Shown: one piece after another, positions 17,896 through 25,451 of the stretch
Layout of the letters: every line of letters begins with the position of its first letter
How positions within the stretch are numbered: position 1 is the first letter of the stretch
Assembly (NCBI RefSeq): GCF_024171725.1
Contig: NZ_JAMTCG010000002.1
Span: 496,001-560,000, forward strand
Reading direction: 5' to 3'
Source: Williamsia serinedens
GTDB lineage: Bacteria; Actinomycetota; Actinomycetes; Mycobacteriales; Mycobacteriaceae
Length of the DNA: 64,000 nt
Made by a program: the position numbers and the translations under genes
Notes under the pieces: model-generated
Database searches by the model: none
Seen by the model: the letters and a program-made list of their open reading frames with translations, nothing else
Told to the model about the DNA's origin: nothing

Positions 17896-19310
17896 TCGCG
17901 AGGCGGTGCACCGTCGTCACCGGTCGCCCGTTCCCACCGCGCGGGCGCCCGTACGAACGCCACGAGCAGGATGGCGAGCACCAGTGCGTGGGACCACACG
18001 CCGATGTTGACGCCGGTCATCACCCACCACTTCATCGGCTGGCCCGAGGTGTAGATGCCGAACAGTCGGAAGATGGTGAGGTCCAACGCGAGATCGCCGA
18101 CGAGGTAGATCGCGATGAGTTGCCAGCGCACCCGGAGCAGGACGAAGAACGGCAGGATCCACAGCGTGTACTGCGGCGAGTGCACCTTGTGGAACAGCAT
18201 GAAACCGGCCAGCATCGCCGCGCTCACACCGATCCACGGGAACACGCGCCCGGACCGCCACGCACGGACCCCGAGCGCGATCACCACCGCGAACGACAGC
18301 AGGATCAGGGTCGGTGAGGCCACGCCGACGATCGAGTTGTAGGTCGGTGTCATGCCGCCGGTGAGGTGTCGCAGGCCCCAGTACCAGATCGAGTTGGTGT
18401 CGACCTCGGCCTTTCGGCGCCCCTGGAACGTCAGCGACGCCTTCCACCCGTCGAACCCGGCGATCATGAACGGCAGCTGGATGGCCACGACGGTCACGAT
18501 CGCGGCTCCGAGAACCCAGGCCGCCCCGACGACGTCGATCCCGCGTCGCACCGCCGACACCGACATCAGGTCGACGCGGCGCAGGCCGCGGGTCGCGACG
18601 TAGATCGCGAGCGGCAGCACGAACAGCCCGGGATAGAGCTTGAGGCAGAACCCGACGGCCAGGATCACCGCGGCCAGGGAACCGCTGACGCGCAACGGTA
18701 TCCGGGGTCTGCCGGTGCGGTCGGAGACGGACTCGCCGTACACCATGAGGGCGACCGCGCCGACGGCGGTCGCGACGACGGGCAGCTCCCAGTTGTGGAA
18801 GGCGTAGAGGATCAGCGGCGGCGTCGCGGCCCACAGCAGCGCCCACCACCGGACGAGCAGCCCCAGCAGGACGGTGACGAGGATCCCGAAGGGCGCCAAC
18901 AGGATCGCGGAGTGCACGAAGAACTGGGTGTCGGTGTGGGCACCGATCGCACCCAGGTACATGAGCACACCCGACAGGACCGGGTACTCGACCGCCCCGC
19001 CGTAGAGCACGCCGTCGGGTCGGATGCCACCGTGGATGAACGGGAAGACGTGGTTGTTGATGTCGCGCCCGATCCACAGGAACTGCAGGTCGGAGTAGCA
19101 CGGCATGAGGAGTTCGTGCTTGCCGACCGGCCAGTGCGCACTGCGTCCCGACATGTCGTAGGGCGGGCCACCGCAGTCGAGCTTGCCCAGGAAGCCGAGC
19201 GTCATGAACGCGAGGGTGAACAGCAGCAGGACCAGCATGAGCACGGTGGTCTCGCCGCGCAGGGCGTGCCGACGCAGCCGTCGACGATCGGCGACGGACA
19301 CGGTGGACAT
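17784..19310 (-). CDS. GT87/DUF2029-type polytopic mannosyltransferase-like protein, second copy (508 aa)
   Basis: A diverged paralogue of the neighbouring GT87 protein: the same CYSDLQFLWIGRDI loop, EYPVLSGVLMYLGA, FCLKLYPGLFVLPLAIYV and FHKVHSPQYTLWILPFFVL blocks, with about ten membrane helices. The ATG start gives MSTVSVADRRRLRRHAL, a basic cytoplasmic N-terminus. The C-terminal tail (about 460-508) is polar and Ser/Thr/Pro-rich. Its coding DNA for the last 37 residues is antisense to the tail of the other GT87 gene. The acceptor is unknown. Confidence 0.83.
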   Translation of the reverse strand: MSTVSVADRRRLRRHALRGETTVLMLVLLLFTLAFMTLGFLGKLDCGGPPYDMSGRSAHWPVGKHELLMPCYSDLQFLWIGRDINNHVFPFIHGGIRPDGVLYGGAVEYPVLSGVLMYLGAIGAHTDTQFFVHSAILLAPFGILVTVLLGLLVRWWALLWAATPPLILYAFHNWELPVVATAVGAVALMVYGESVSDRTGRPRIPLRVSGSLAAVILAVGFCLKLYPGLFVLPLAIYVATRGLRRVDLMSVSAVRRGIDVVGAAWVLGAAIVTVVAIQLPFMIAGFDGWKASLTFQGRRKAEVDTNSIWYWGLRHLTGGMTPTYNSIVGVASPTLILLSFAVVIALGVRAWRSGRVFPWIGVSAAMLAGFMLFHKVHSPQYTLWILPFFVLLRVRWQLIAIYLVGDLALDLTIFRLFGIYTSGQPMKWWVMTGVNIGVWSHALVLAILLVAFVRAPARWERATGDDGAPPRDYPTAVATASSGAGDDGFRGGRTASAAPSSTPPAGSS

Positions 19311-19320
19311 GGCCTACAGG

Positions 19321-21330
19321 TTAGGGGGAGTCCCTGGGAGGACGCGCAGGCCCCGCGACGGCGTGATCGCCGTCGAGCGGGCGGGCCTCGGTCTCGACCC
19401 ATCCCACACCCCGGCGCCCGTCGTTGCGGGTGAAGGTGCCCCAGGAGCGTCGGATGACCTCGTCCGGTCGGCCCGGGCCACCGGGGCGGGCGACGTCGGC
19501 GTGACATGTCGGGGTGAAGGTCACGGTGTGCGCGCCCGGCTCCACCGCGAAGCTCAGGGTGCGGTCACGGTCGTCCGGGTCGCCGTGGTCCAGCACGCGG
19601 CAGACGTCGACCAGCACCGGCGCGGTCGTCGCGCCCTGGAGATGCCCGAGGGACACCGGAGCGATACCGGGGATGCGGACGTCGAGCCCGTTCATCTCGC
19701 TGTCGTCGTCGAAATGGGCGACGAAGGCGGTCCACCGCATGTCCCACCAGTCGGTGCCGGCCCAGGAGTGGTCCCGGTACCCGGGGGCGTCGACGGCGAT
19801 CCGCCGCTCGGCCGGCCCGAGACCCGAGAGCGTGATGGTCCCCGTCACGACCGACGGCACGAGCAGCAGCGGGCTGCCGCCGTAGAGCGCCGGGTCGGCG
19901 CAGGCGTACCAGTGCAGGTCCAGGACTATCCCCACGTCGTCGCCGCCGGCCTCACCGCGCCCGCTCAGTCGCAGGTGCACGTGCCGCAGAGGGTCCACGA
20001 CGGTGTGCTGCATGCGCATTCCGGGCATGGTCACCGACAGGTTCTCGTCGATGTCAGGGGTGGGTGTCGCCACCGTGATCTGCGGCAGGTCGGGCCCGGT
20101 GATCGACACCGTCACGTACGCACCCTCCGTCAGGGCCGAGTGCCTGCCGAAACGGACCCACACGCCCACCTCGGCGGTGGTGTCGGCAACCGCCAGCGTC
20201 CACTCCTCGCTGAGACCGTCTCCCACCGAGTCGGGGTGGGCGAACTCGTCGGCGAGCGCCACCGGGCGGGAAGGGCGCCCCGGCGCCGGGGTGACGAGGG
20301 GACGCCCGAGGTCCTCGAGGAACGTGCACACCCGGGCGAACATGGTCAGCCAGAGGTCGGTGATCGACCGTCCCGGACCGGCCTTCTCCGGCGCCTCCCA
20401 GCCCGGCGTCTCGACCGCGCACCGGATGACCTGGACGAGCACGAGGAAGGCGTGGTCGTGGATCTCCCGCCGCAACGCCCCGATCGCCTCGCCGTCGACC
20501 GGCCCGCCCAACCCGACGAGGTAACGGTGGAGCAGTTCGTCGTAGCTCCGTCGGCGGACCTCGGGCGGCAGCGACATCGACAGGAACGACGCCAGGTCGA
20601 CCACGCGAGGTCCCCACGTGACGTGGCTCCAGTTCGTCACGACAACCGGTCTCGCCGCACCATGTCGTCCGACGACGAGGTTCCCGTAGCGGAAGTCGCC
20701 GTGCACGATCCCTGCGCGCGCGCCCAGCCGGGCGGCGTGGTCGGTGAGGGTCCCGATCGATGCGACCACCTGGTTGGCCAGCGTCAGATGGACCGGATCG
20801 ATCCGTTCGCCGTACTGCTCGACGAACCGGACATAGTCGTCGCCGAGGCCGTCGTGGTCGGGGACGGGGAGGGGGTCGACCCAGTCCGGACGGGGGCCGC
20901 GCCAGTCGACCGCGCGGTGGACGGTCGCCAGCGCCGCCATCGCGAGGAACGACGTCGGGTAGGTCGGCCCGACGACGTCGTCGCCGTAATGGGACGGACC
21001 CGGGTCGTCGAGCACCGTCCAGAACCGTCCGGTGCCCGGGTCGAGACAGGTCGCACGGCAGGTGGCGACGGGCAGCTCGAGTCCCGTCGAGCCGGCGTAG
21101 AAGCGGTGCTGCCGCTCGAGCGGGAGCAGCGAACCCGTCCACCCGGGGTCGACGCACTTCACCACGACGGTCTCGACGTCGCCGTCGGGCCGGCGAACAT
21201 GCAGGCGGGCGGCCTGGGTGATGCGTCCGCGGGTGACGCGCTCCAGCGACCAGCCGCGCGCGTCGGCGATGCCCAGGACATCGCGGACCCACGTCGCGTC
21301 GATGTCGTCGAAGGACCACCACCCGGCCAC
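19321..21330 (-). CDS. APH-like phosphotransferase fused to a C-terminal beta-rich domain (669 aa)
   Basis: The N-terminal about 330 residues form an aminoglycoside-phosphotransferase-like kinase fold: VVVKCVDPGW (candidate ATP Lys) and the catalytic-loop motif IVHGDFRYGNLVV. The next motif reads VVVTNWSHVTWGP where the family normally has D-W, so the metal-binding Asp appears replaced by Asn. The rest (about 360-660) is beta-rich, with WWDMRWTAFVAHFDDDSEMNGLDVR, resembling the hydroxysteroid-dehydrogenase-like/DUF7064-7065 modules linked to such kinases. The substrate is unknown. Start GTG 21330 lies 8 nt after TAACGT. Confidence 0.75.
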   Translation of the reverse strand: MAGWWSFDDIDATWVRDVLGIADARGWSLERVTRGRITQAARLHVRRPDGDVETVVVKCVDPGWTGSLLPLERQHRFYAGSTGLELPVATCRATCLDPGTGRFWTVLDDPGPSHYGDDVVGPTYPTSFLAMAALATVHRAVDWRGPRPDWVDPLPVPDHDGLGDDYVRFVEQYGERIDPVHLTLANQVVASIGTLTDHAARLGARAGIVHGDFRYGNLVVGRHGAARPVVVTNWSHVTWGPRVVDLASFLSMSLPPEVRRRSYDELLHRYLVGLGGPVDGEAIGALRREIHDHAFLVLVQVIRCAVETPGWEAPEKAGPGRSITDLWLTMFARVCTFLEDLGRPLVTPAPGRPSRPVALADEFAHPDSVGDGLSEEWTLAVADTTAEVGVWVRFGRHSALTEGAYVTVSITGPDLPQITVATPTPDIDENLSVTMPGMRMQHTVVDPLRHVHLRLSGRGEAGGDDVGIVLDLHWYACADPALYGGSPLLLVPSVVTGTITLSGLGPAERRIAVDAPGYRDHSWAGTDWWDMRWTAFVAHFDDDSEMNGLDVRIPGIAPVSLGHLQGATTAPVLVDVCRVLDHGDPDDRDRTLSFAVEPGAHTVTFTPTCHADVARPGGPGRPDEVIRRSWGTFTRNDGRRGVGWVETEARPLDGDHAVAGPARPPRDSP

Positions 21331-21338
21331 GAGGCGCG

Positions 21339-21344
21339 ACGTTA
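21339..21344 (-). promoter_or_regulatory. Putative -10 box (TAACGT) for the phosphotransferase gene
   Basis: On the minus strand TAACGT fits TANNNT and lies 8 nt before GTG 21330, with no Shine-Dalgarno between them, so a leaderless or near-leaderless transcript is possible. Confidence 0.3.
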
Positions 21345-21401
21345 CCGGGCGGTGGCGCTGCTGTCGTCGCCGGTGATTTCGCTGGTCACGACCGGTTGCT
21401 G

Positions 21402-21407
21402 TACCGT
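21402..21407 (+). promoter_or_regulatory. Putative -10 box of the rpsF operon
   Basis: TGTACCGT (extended -10, TACCGT core) lies about 83 nt before the rpsF ATG. The -35 region is weak. A very strong AGGAGGTGA ribosome site follows at about 21474-21482. Confidence 0.35.
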
Positions 21408-21490
21408 GGGCGAGTTGCCGACGCAGGCGACCCTCCTGCCACGGACAGTCCGTGGCCGATTCTCAGTCCACAGGAGGTGATGGGATCCCC

Positions 21491-21778
21491 ATGCGTCACT
21501 ACGAATTGATGGTCATCCTCGACCCGAGTCTCGACGAGCGCACCGTGGCCCCGTCGTTGGACACGTTCCTGAACGTGGTCCGCAACGACGGCGGCAAGGT
21601 CGCGAAGGTCGACATCTGGGGCAAGCGCCGGCTGGCGTACGAGATCCAGAAGCACTCCGAGGCGATCTACGCCGTCATCGATCTCGATGCCGAGCCCAAG
21701 ACCGTCACCGAGCTCGACCGTCAGCTGAAGCTGAACGAGTCGGTGCTGCGGACGAAGGTGCTGCGCTCGGGCAAGTGA
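21491..21778 (+). CDS. rpsF: 30S ribosomal protein S6 (95 aa)
   Basis: Ribosomal protein S6: [45 protein letters not shown] and [12 protein letters not shown] are canonical. ATG 21491 follows AGGAGGTGA; an in-frame upstream ATG at 21452 lies in the leader and is not family sequence. First gene of the conserved rpsF-ssb-rpsR-rplI cluster; binds S18 in the small-subunit platform. Confidence 0.97.
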   Translation: MRHYELMVILDPSLDERTVAPSLDTFLNVVRNDGGKVAKVDIWGKRRLAYEIQKHSEAIYAVIDLDAEPKTVTELDRQLKLNESVLRTKVLRSGK

Positions 21779-21918
21779 GCCCACGGGTCGGGTGTCGGGA
21801 CGGGTCTGCATGATCGTGGAACCGAATCGACGCCCGGCGGGTCGAATGAAGCGAGACTTCTCACCGACCCACCCTTGAACCCGCCCCACTCGCACCGAAC
21901 CACCAAGGAGATCGATCC

Positions 21919-22431
21919 ATGGCCGGCGACACCGTCATCACCGTCATCGGGAACCTCACGGCTGATCCGGAGCTGCGTTTCACGCCCTCCGGCGCGGCGG
22001 TCGCGAACTTCACCGTCGCGTCCACCCCGCGCACGTTCGACCGTCAGACCAACGAGTGGAAAGACGGCGAGGCGCTGTTCCTGCGCTGCAGCATCTGGCG
22101 GGAGGCCGCGGAGAACGTGGCCGAGAGCCTCACCAAGGGTGCGCGGGTGATCGTCTCCGGTCGCCTCAAGCAGCGTTCGTACGAGACCCGCGAGGGCGAG
22201 AAGCGTACGGTCGTCGAGCTCGAGTGCGACGAGATCGGCCCCTCGCTGCGGTATGCGACGGCCAAGGTCAACCGCGCCTCGCGCGGTGCCGGCGGCGGTG
22301 GCGGGAACTACGGCTCCGGAGGTGGCGGCGGTGCCCGCCAGTCCGGCGGCGGCGGTGCTGTCGACGACCCGTGGGGCAGCGCCCCCGCGAGCGGGTCGTT
22401 CGGCGGCAGCGACGACGAGCCCCCGTTCTGA
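21919..22431 (+). CDS. ssb: Single-stranded DNA-binding protein (170 aa)
   Basis: OB-fold [28 protein letters not shown] and [25 protein letters not shown], then [41 protein letters not shown] in the fold (1-115). A glycine-rich linker (about 118-150) leads to the acidic partner-binding tip SDDEPPF. AAGGAG precedes the ATG. It lies 140 bp after rpsF in the standard S6-SSB-S18 order and protects ssDNA at replication and repair sites. Confidence 0.97.
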   Translation: MAGDTVITVIGNLTADPELRFTPSGAAVANFTVASTPRTFDRQTNEWKDGEALFLRCSIWREAAENVAESLTKGARVIVSGRLKQRSYETREGEKRTVVELECDEIGPSLRYATAKVNRASRGAGGGGGNYGSGGGGGARQSGGGGAVDDPWGSAPASGSFGGSDDEPPF

Positions 22432-22493
22432 CACGACACATCTGAGGGTGCTCCGCGTGCGCGCGGACACCTGACATCCCAGGAGAACAACGA

Positions 22494-22760
22494 ATGCCCA
22501 AGGCAAAGAGCAGCGGCGGCGGCCGGAAGGGCCGCGCCGAGAAGGTGGTCAAGGCCAAGGCCTGCACCTTCTGCAAGGAGAAGAACCTCGTCATCGACTA
22601 CAAGGACACGTCGCTGCTGCGTCGTTTCCTGTCCGACCGCGGCAAGATCCGGTCGCGTCGCGTGACGGGCAACTGCGTCCAGCACCAGCGTGATGTCGCT
22701 GTGGCCGTCAAGAACTCGCGCGAGGTGGCGCTCCTGCCGTTCACCTCCACGGCGCGCTGA
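22494..22760 (+). CDS. rpsR: 30S ribosomal protein S18, zinc-motif form (88 aa)
   Basis: S18 with [19 protein letters not shown] and [19 protein letters not shown]. The N-terminal CTFC and the later NCVQHQ give the Zn-binding (C+) ligand set rather than the zinc-free paralogue. CCCAGGAG precedes the ATG. It lies in the S6-SSB-S18-L9 cluster and pairs with S6. Confidence 0.97.
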   Translation: MPKAKSSGGGRKGRAEKVVKAKACTFCKEKNLVIDYKDTSLLRRFLSDRGKIRSRRVTGNCVQHQRDVAVAVKNSREVALLPFTSTAR

Positions 22761-22777
22761 GCGGAAGGGATCACACC

Positions 22778-23233
22778 ATGAAGCTCATCCTCACCGCCGA
22801 GGTCGAGAACCTCGGTGTCGCCGGCGACACCGTCGAGGTCAAGGACGGCTACGGCCGCAACCTGCTGCTGCCCCGCGGCCTGGCCATCCCGGCCACGCGC
22901 GGCGCGCAGAAGCAGGTCGACGGCATCCGCCGTGCCCAGGAAGCCCGCGCCGTGCGCGGCCTCGAGCACGCGAACGAACTGAAGCAGTCCCTCGAGGCGC
23001 TCGACGCGGTCACCCTGACCGTGAAGACCCATGACTCGGGCAAGCTGTTCGGTTCGGTCACCACCGGTGACGTCGCCGCGGCGATCAAGTCGGCCGGCGG
23101 ACCCGCCGTCGACAAGCGCTCGGTGTCGCTGCCCAAGGGACACATCAAGTCCACGGGCACCTTCCCCGTCGAGATCACGCTCCACCCGGACGTGACCGCC
23201 TCGGTGCAGCTCTCGGTGGTCGCCGCGGCCTGA
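22778..23233 (+). CDS. rplI: 50S ribosomal protein L9 (151 aa)
   Basis: L9 N-domain [34 protein letters not shown]-like block (seen as [17 protein letters not shown] and [16 protein letters not shown]), a long connecting helix and the C-domain [17 protein letters not shown]. Starts 17 nt after rpsR with a GGAAGG ribosome site. It ends just before a strong terminator. Confidence 0.97.
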   Translation: MKLILTAEVENLGVAGDTVEVKDGYGRNLLLPRGLAIPATRGAQKQVDGIRRAQEARAVRGLEHANELKQSLEALDAVTLTVKTHDSGKLFGSVTTGDVAAAIKSAGGPAVDKRSVSLPKGHIKSTGTFPVEITLHPDVTASVQLSVVAAA

Positions 23234-23253
23234 CGGCCCGCTCGATCGCGTCC

Positions 23254-23292
23254 CCTCGGCCCCCGTCCGCATCGCGCGGTCGGGGGCCGAGG
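23254..23292. terminator. Bidirectional terminator hairpin after rplI
   Basis: Arms 23254-23269 and 23277-23292 form a 16-bp GC-rich stem with one mismatch (core CGGCCCCCG/CGGGGGCCG) and a 7-nt loop. There is no U-tract, as is usual in high-GC actinobacteria. It sits between two convergent genes. Confidence 0.75.
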
Positions 23293-23299
23293 TGTCTGA

Positions 23300-24349
23300 T
23301 CAGCGGTGCGCGAGATAGGTGCGTGCTTGGGCGCCCACGAGGTCGACGAGATCGTCCTGCGCGATGTTCACGTCCAGCAAATGCAGACCCCACGTGGCGT
23401 TCGGCAGTTGTGGGAGTGCCACGGCCGGAACGGGATCCCCACCACTCACCTGCAACACGTGCGGGCCCGCGCCCGTCGTGCAGCGCCCGTTGTACCCGGT
23501 GACGGGCCGCCCCGCGATCCGACTGCGCAGTGGGGCGGTGGCCGCGGATCCGAGGGCGGCCGGGTTCGTGCACGCCACGCTGTAGCCGTCGCCCGCCGGG
23601 AGGGGGCGCGACGGTGAGGACACCTCGGTGGGCACGACGCCGTAGCGGGTGTCCGCGGGCGGGGTGCGCCCAAACGTCGAATAGGCGACGACGCATCCCG
23701 TCTCGGCCCGCGCGGTGCAGAGCGGGGTGCGGGTGAAGTCGCCCCCGACGAGCGACCCGGAGCGGGTGAGGACGTTGCCGCCCAGCAGGATCGCCGACAC
23801 GAGCCTGTCGTGGACGGGCGACGGCTCGATCTCCTCCCGCAGGAGCGTGCGCAGCATGAGCGTGCCCTGGGAGTGTCCCACCAGTACGACGCCACGGCCG
23901 CCGTTGTCGTGGGCGAGGTAGTCGCGCCAGGCGCTCAGCACATCGGTGTACGCCACGCGCAGGGCGGCGGTGCGGTCGGCGGTGGACCGGGCCGAGAACA
24001 GCCCACGCAGCGTGCTCTGCCGGTAGACGGGCGCCCAGACGCGGCACCGGGCCCCGAACGGCTCGGCCTGCTGGTTCGCGATCAGGCGTTCCTCCGGTCC
24101 GACCGACCGGGGTGCGTTCACGCCCGGTGCGAGGGACACGGTGGGGTAGACGTAGAAGCAGTCGACCGGCGCGTCCCCGCGCCCGCCGCACGGGTCCGCC
24201 GGCTGTCCCGGGCGACACAGCCACAGCGTCGACGACGGACTGGGACCAGCCGTTGCGACAGCAGGGATCCCGACGACGGCGAGGATGCCCGCGAGCACGG
24301 CCACGAGGGCGATGACGCGGTGGGTCGGGCGGGCTGGTCCTCGTCGCAT
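23300..24349 (-). CDS. DUF3089-type exported alpha/beta hydrolase (349 aa)
   Basis: DUF3089 hydrolase: CFYVYPTVSL, RVWAPVYRQSTL and the nucleophile elbow VLVGHSQGTLML. The late HLLDVNIAQDDLVDL region likely carries the catalytic histidine and ends near TYLAHR. The N-terminus (RRGPARPTHRVIALVAVLAGILAVVGIPAVATAGP) is a signal peptide or anchor. Paired cysteines suit an extracellular enzyme. ATG 24349 has AGGACG upstream and follows the preceding gene by 10 nt. Substrate unknown, probably an ester or lipid. Confidence 0.83.
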   Translation of the reverse strand: MRRGPARPTHRVIALVAVLAGILAVVGIPAVATAGPSPSSTLWLCRPGQPADPCGGRGDAPVDCFYVYPTVSLAPGVNAPRSVGPEERLIANQQAEPFGARCRVWAPVYRQSTLRGLFSARSTADRTAALRVAYTDVLSAWRDYLAHDNGGRGVVLVGHSQGTLMLRTLLREEIEPSPVHDRLVSAILLGGNVLTRSGSLVGGDFTRTPLCTARAETGCVVAYSTFGRTPPADTRYGVVPTEVSSPSRPLPAGDGYSVACTNPAALGSAATAPLRSRIAGRPVTGYNGRCTTGAGPHVLQVSGGDPVPAVALPQLPNATWGLHLLDVNIAQDDLVDLVGAQARTYLAHR

Positions 24350-24359
24350 GGGCGTCCTG

Positions 24360-24914
24360 TCAGTGGCCGGGTGAATCCTCGATCCTGTCCAGTAGACGAC
24401 ATCCACCGGGTGCCGTGGGCGACATCCGAACGGGGATCGCGATCACGTCGCCGGGACCGAGATCCACCGGGAGGTCCACGGTACGCTCGGCGCCACAGGC
24501 GACCAGCGTCGCGGGACGTCGATGGGTCACGGAGACGCGCCCGACGAGACGGGCCTCGTACCAGCACATCTCGTCACCGCAGACGCACACGGTCGACGAC
24601 AGCCGTGTGCGACCGCACAGGACACGGCGTGCCTCCGGACCGGCTGTCACCCCCGACACGGTGAGCGCCACCACGCCGACGGGATCGCCTGCGGCAGGGC
24701 GGAACACGAGCGGCGTACCGAGGAGCCGCGCGGTGCGGGCGAGTGAGAGCCCCTGTACCGCAACGTCGTCGACGGTGGCGAGCGTCTCGGCCGGCCAGCG
24801 GGTCCGGTCCAGGGGGTCCGGGAGACTGCCGCGCAGGGTCGGCAGGATGTCGGTCAGTGTCACGACGACCGGTCTACCCGCGTGAGACTTCCGTTCCGTT
24901 GCCGTTGACGCCAT
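24360..24914 (-). CDS. Conserved-looking protein of unknown function (184 aa)
   Basis: Not recognised. Starts at ATG 24914 (MASTATERKSHAGRPVVV); nine more residues are possible from 24941. The sequence is beta-rich and contains a cysteine cluster VCVCGDEMCWYEA near the middle, which could bind metal, and ends CRLLDRIEDSPGH. There is no signal peptide or membrane helix. It lies 10 nt upstream of the DUF3089 hydrolase, so the two probably share an mRNA. Confidence 0.6.
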   Translation of the reverse strand: MASTATERKSHAGRPVVVTLTDILPTLRGSLPDPLDRTRWPAETLATVDDVAVQGLSLARTARLLGTPLVFRPAAGDPVGVVALTVSGVTAGPEARRVLCGRTRLSSTVCVCGDEMCWYEARLVGRVSVTHRRPATLVACGAERTVDLPVDLGPGDVIAIPVRMSPTAPGGCRLLDRIEDSPGH

Positions 24915-25451
24915 TTCGACGGTCCGCCCACCCGTGCACACACGATCTCTACGCGACGCGCCGATGCGCTACCCTCGGCGGAGTCGGAAGACGGACGTAC
25001 TGTTTCGACAGGTCGACCGCCCTGCCTCGCACCGTTCGGGTGGCCGTTCCCCGCCTCGTGGTCTCGTCGTCGGAGCCTGTTCACGGTGCCGTCATGTCCT
25101 GTCCGTTGCGACGGACGCGAACACGCCCGGCGGACCGTCTCACCGCGACACGCCGGGCAACCTGAGAAATCTTTTGTCCACCCCTTTACCGGCGCTTGAC
25201 CAGCGCGGACGTGTGTACGGGACCCCGTCCATCCACAGGTGTGCACAGGTGGTGCACATGGAAGGCCCCATCGGTCCACAGGATGTGCACACATCCCTCC
25301 ACACGCGCGGTTGGACGATCACACAACGCGCCCTAATGTCGTGACCCGTCGCCCGCGCCGTTCGCGGTGTCGGTGTCGACCGGTAGAACCGGTCGACGGG
25401 GCGAGGTGCCTCGAGCACAGACCGGGCAGGGTCGAGTCGGGAGGATCAGCT
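24915..25451. promoter_or_regulatory. 537-bp dnaB upstream region with iterated TCCACA/GTGCAC motifs
   Basis: No convincing gene: the plus-strand frame 24934-25344 has no recognisable protein pattern. Between 25174 and 25303 there is a cluster of DnaA-box-like words: TTGTCCACC (25174-25182, 8/9 to TTGTCCACA), CCATCCACA (25229), CGGTCCACA (25272) and CCCTCCACA (25295). TCCACAGG plus TGTGCACA occurs twice (25232-25247 and 25275-25291). The near-palindrome GATGTG-CA-CACATC lies at 25282-25295. A regulatory or DnaA-binding role is plausible. GGGAGG before GTG 25452 is the dnaB ribosome site. Confidence 0.4.

Noticed and set aside
18366-19433. 355-residue plus-strand frame inside the second GT87 gene
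   Set aside because: Antisense shadow; Arg/Asp/Gln-rich sequence while the minus frame has a membrane-protein pattern and conserved motifs.
25174-25303. Chromosomal replication origin
   Set aside because: DnaA-like boxes are weak and few, no AT-rich unwinding element, and neither dnaA nor dnaN is here.
24934-25344. 136-residue plus-strand open frame upstream of dnaB
   Set aside because: No recognisable domain, odd composition and overlaps the repeat-rich regulatory region.
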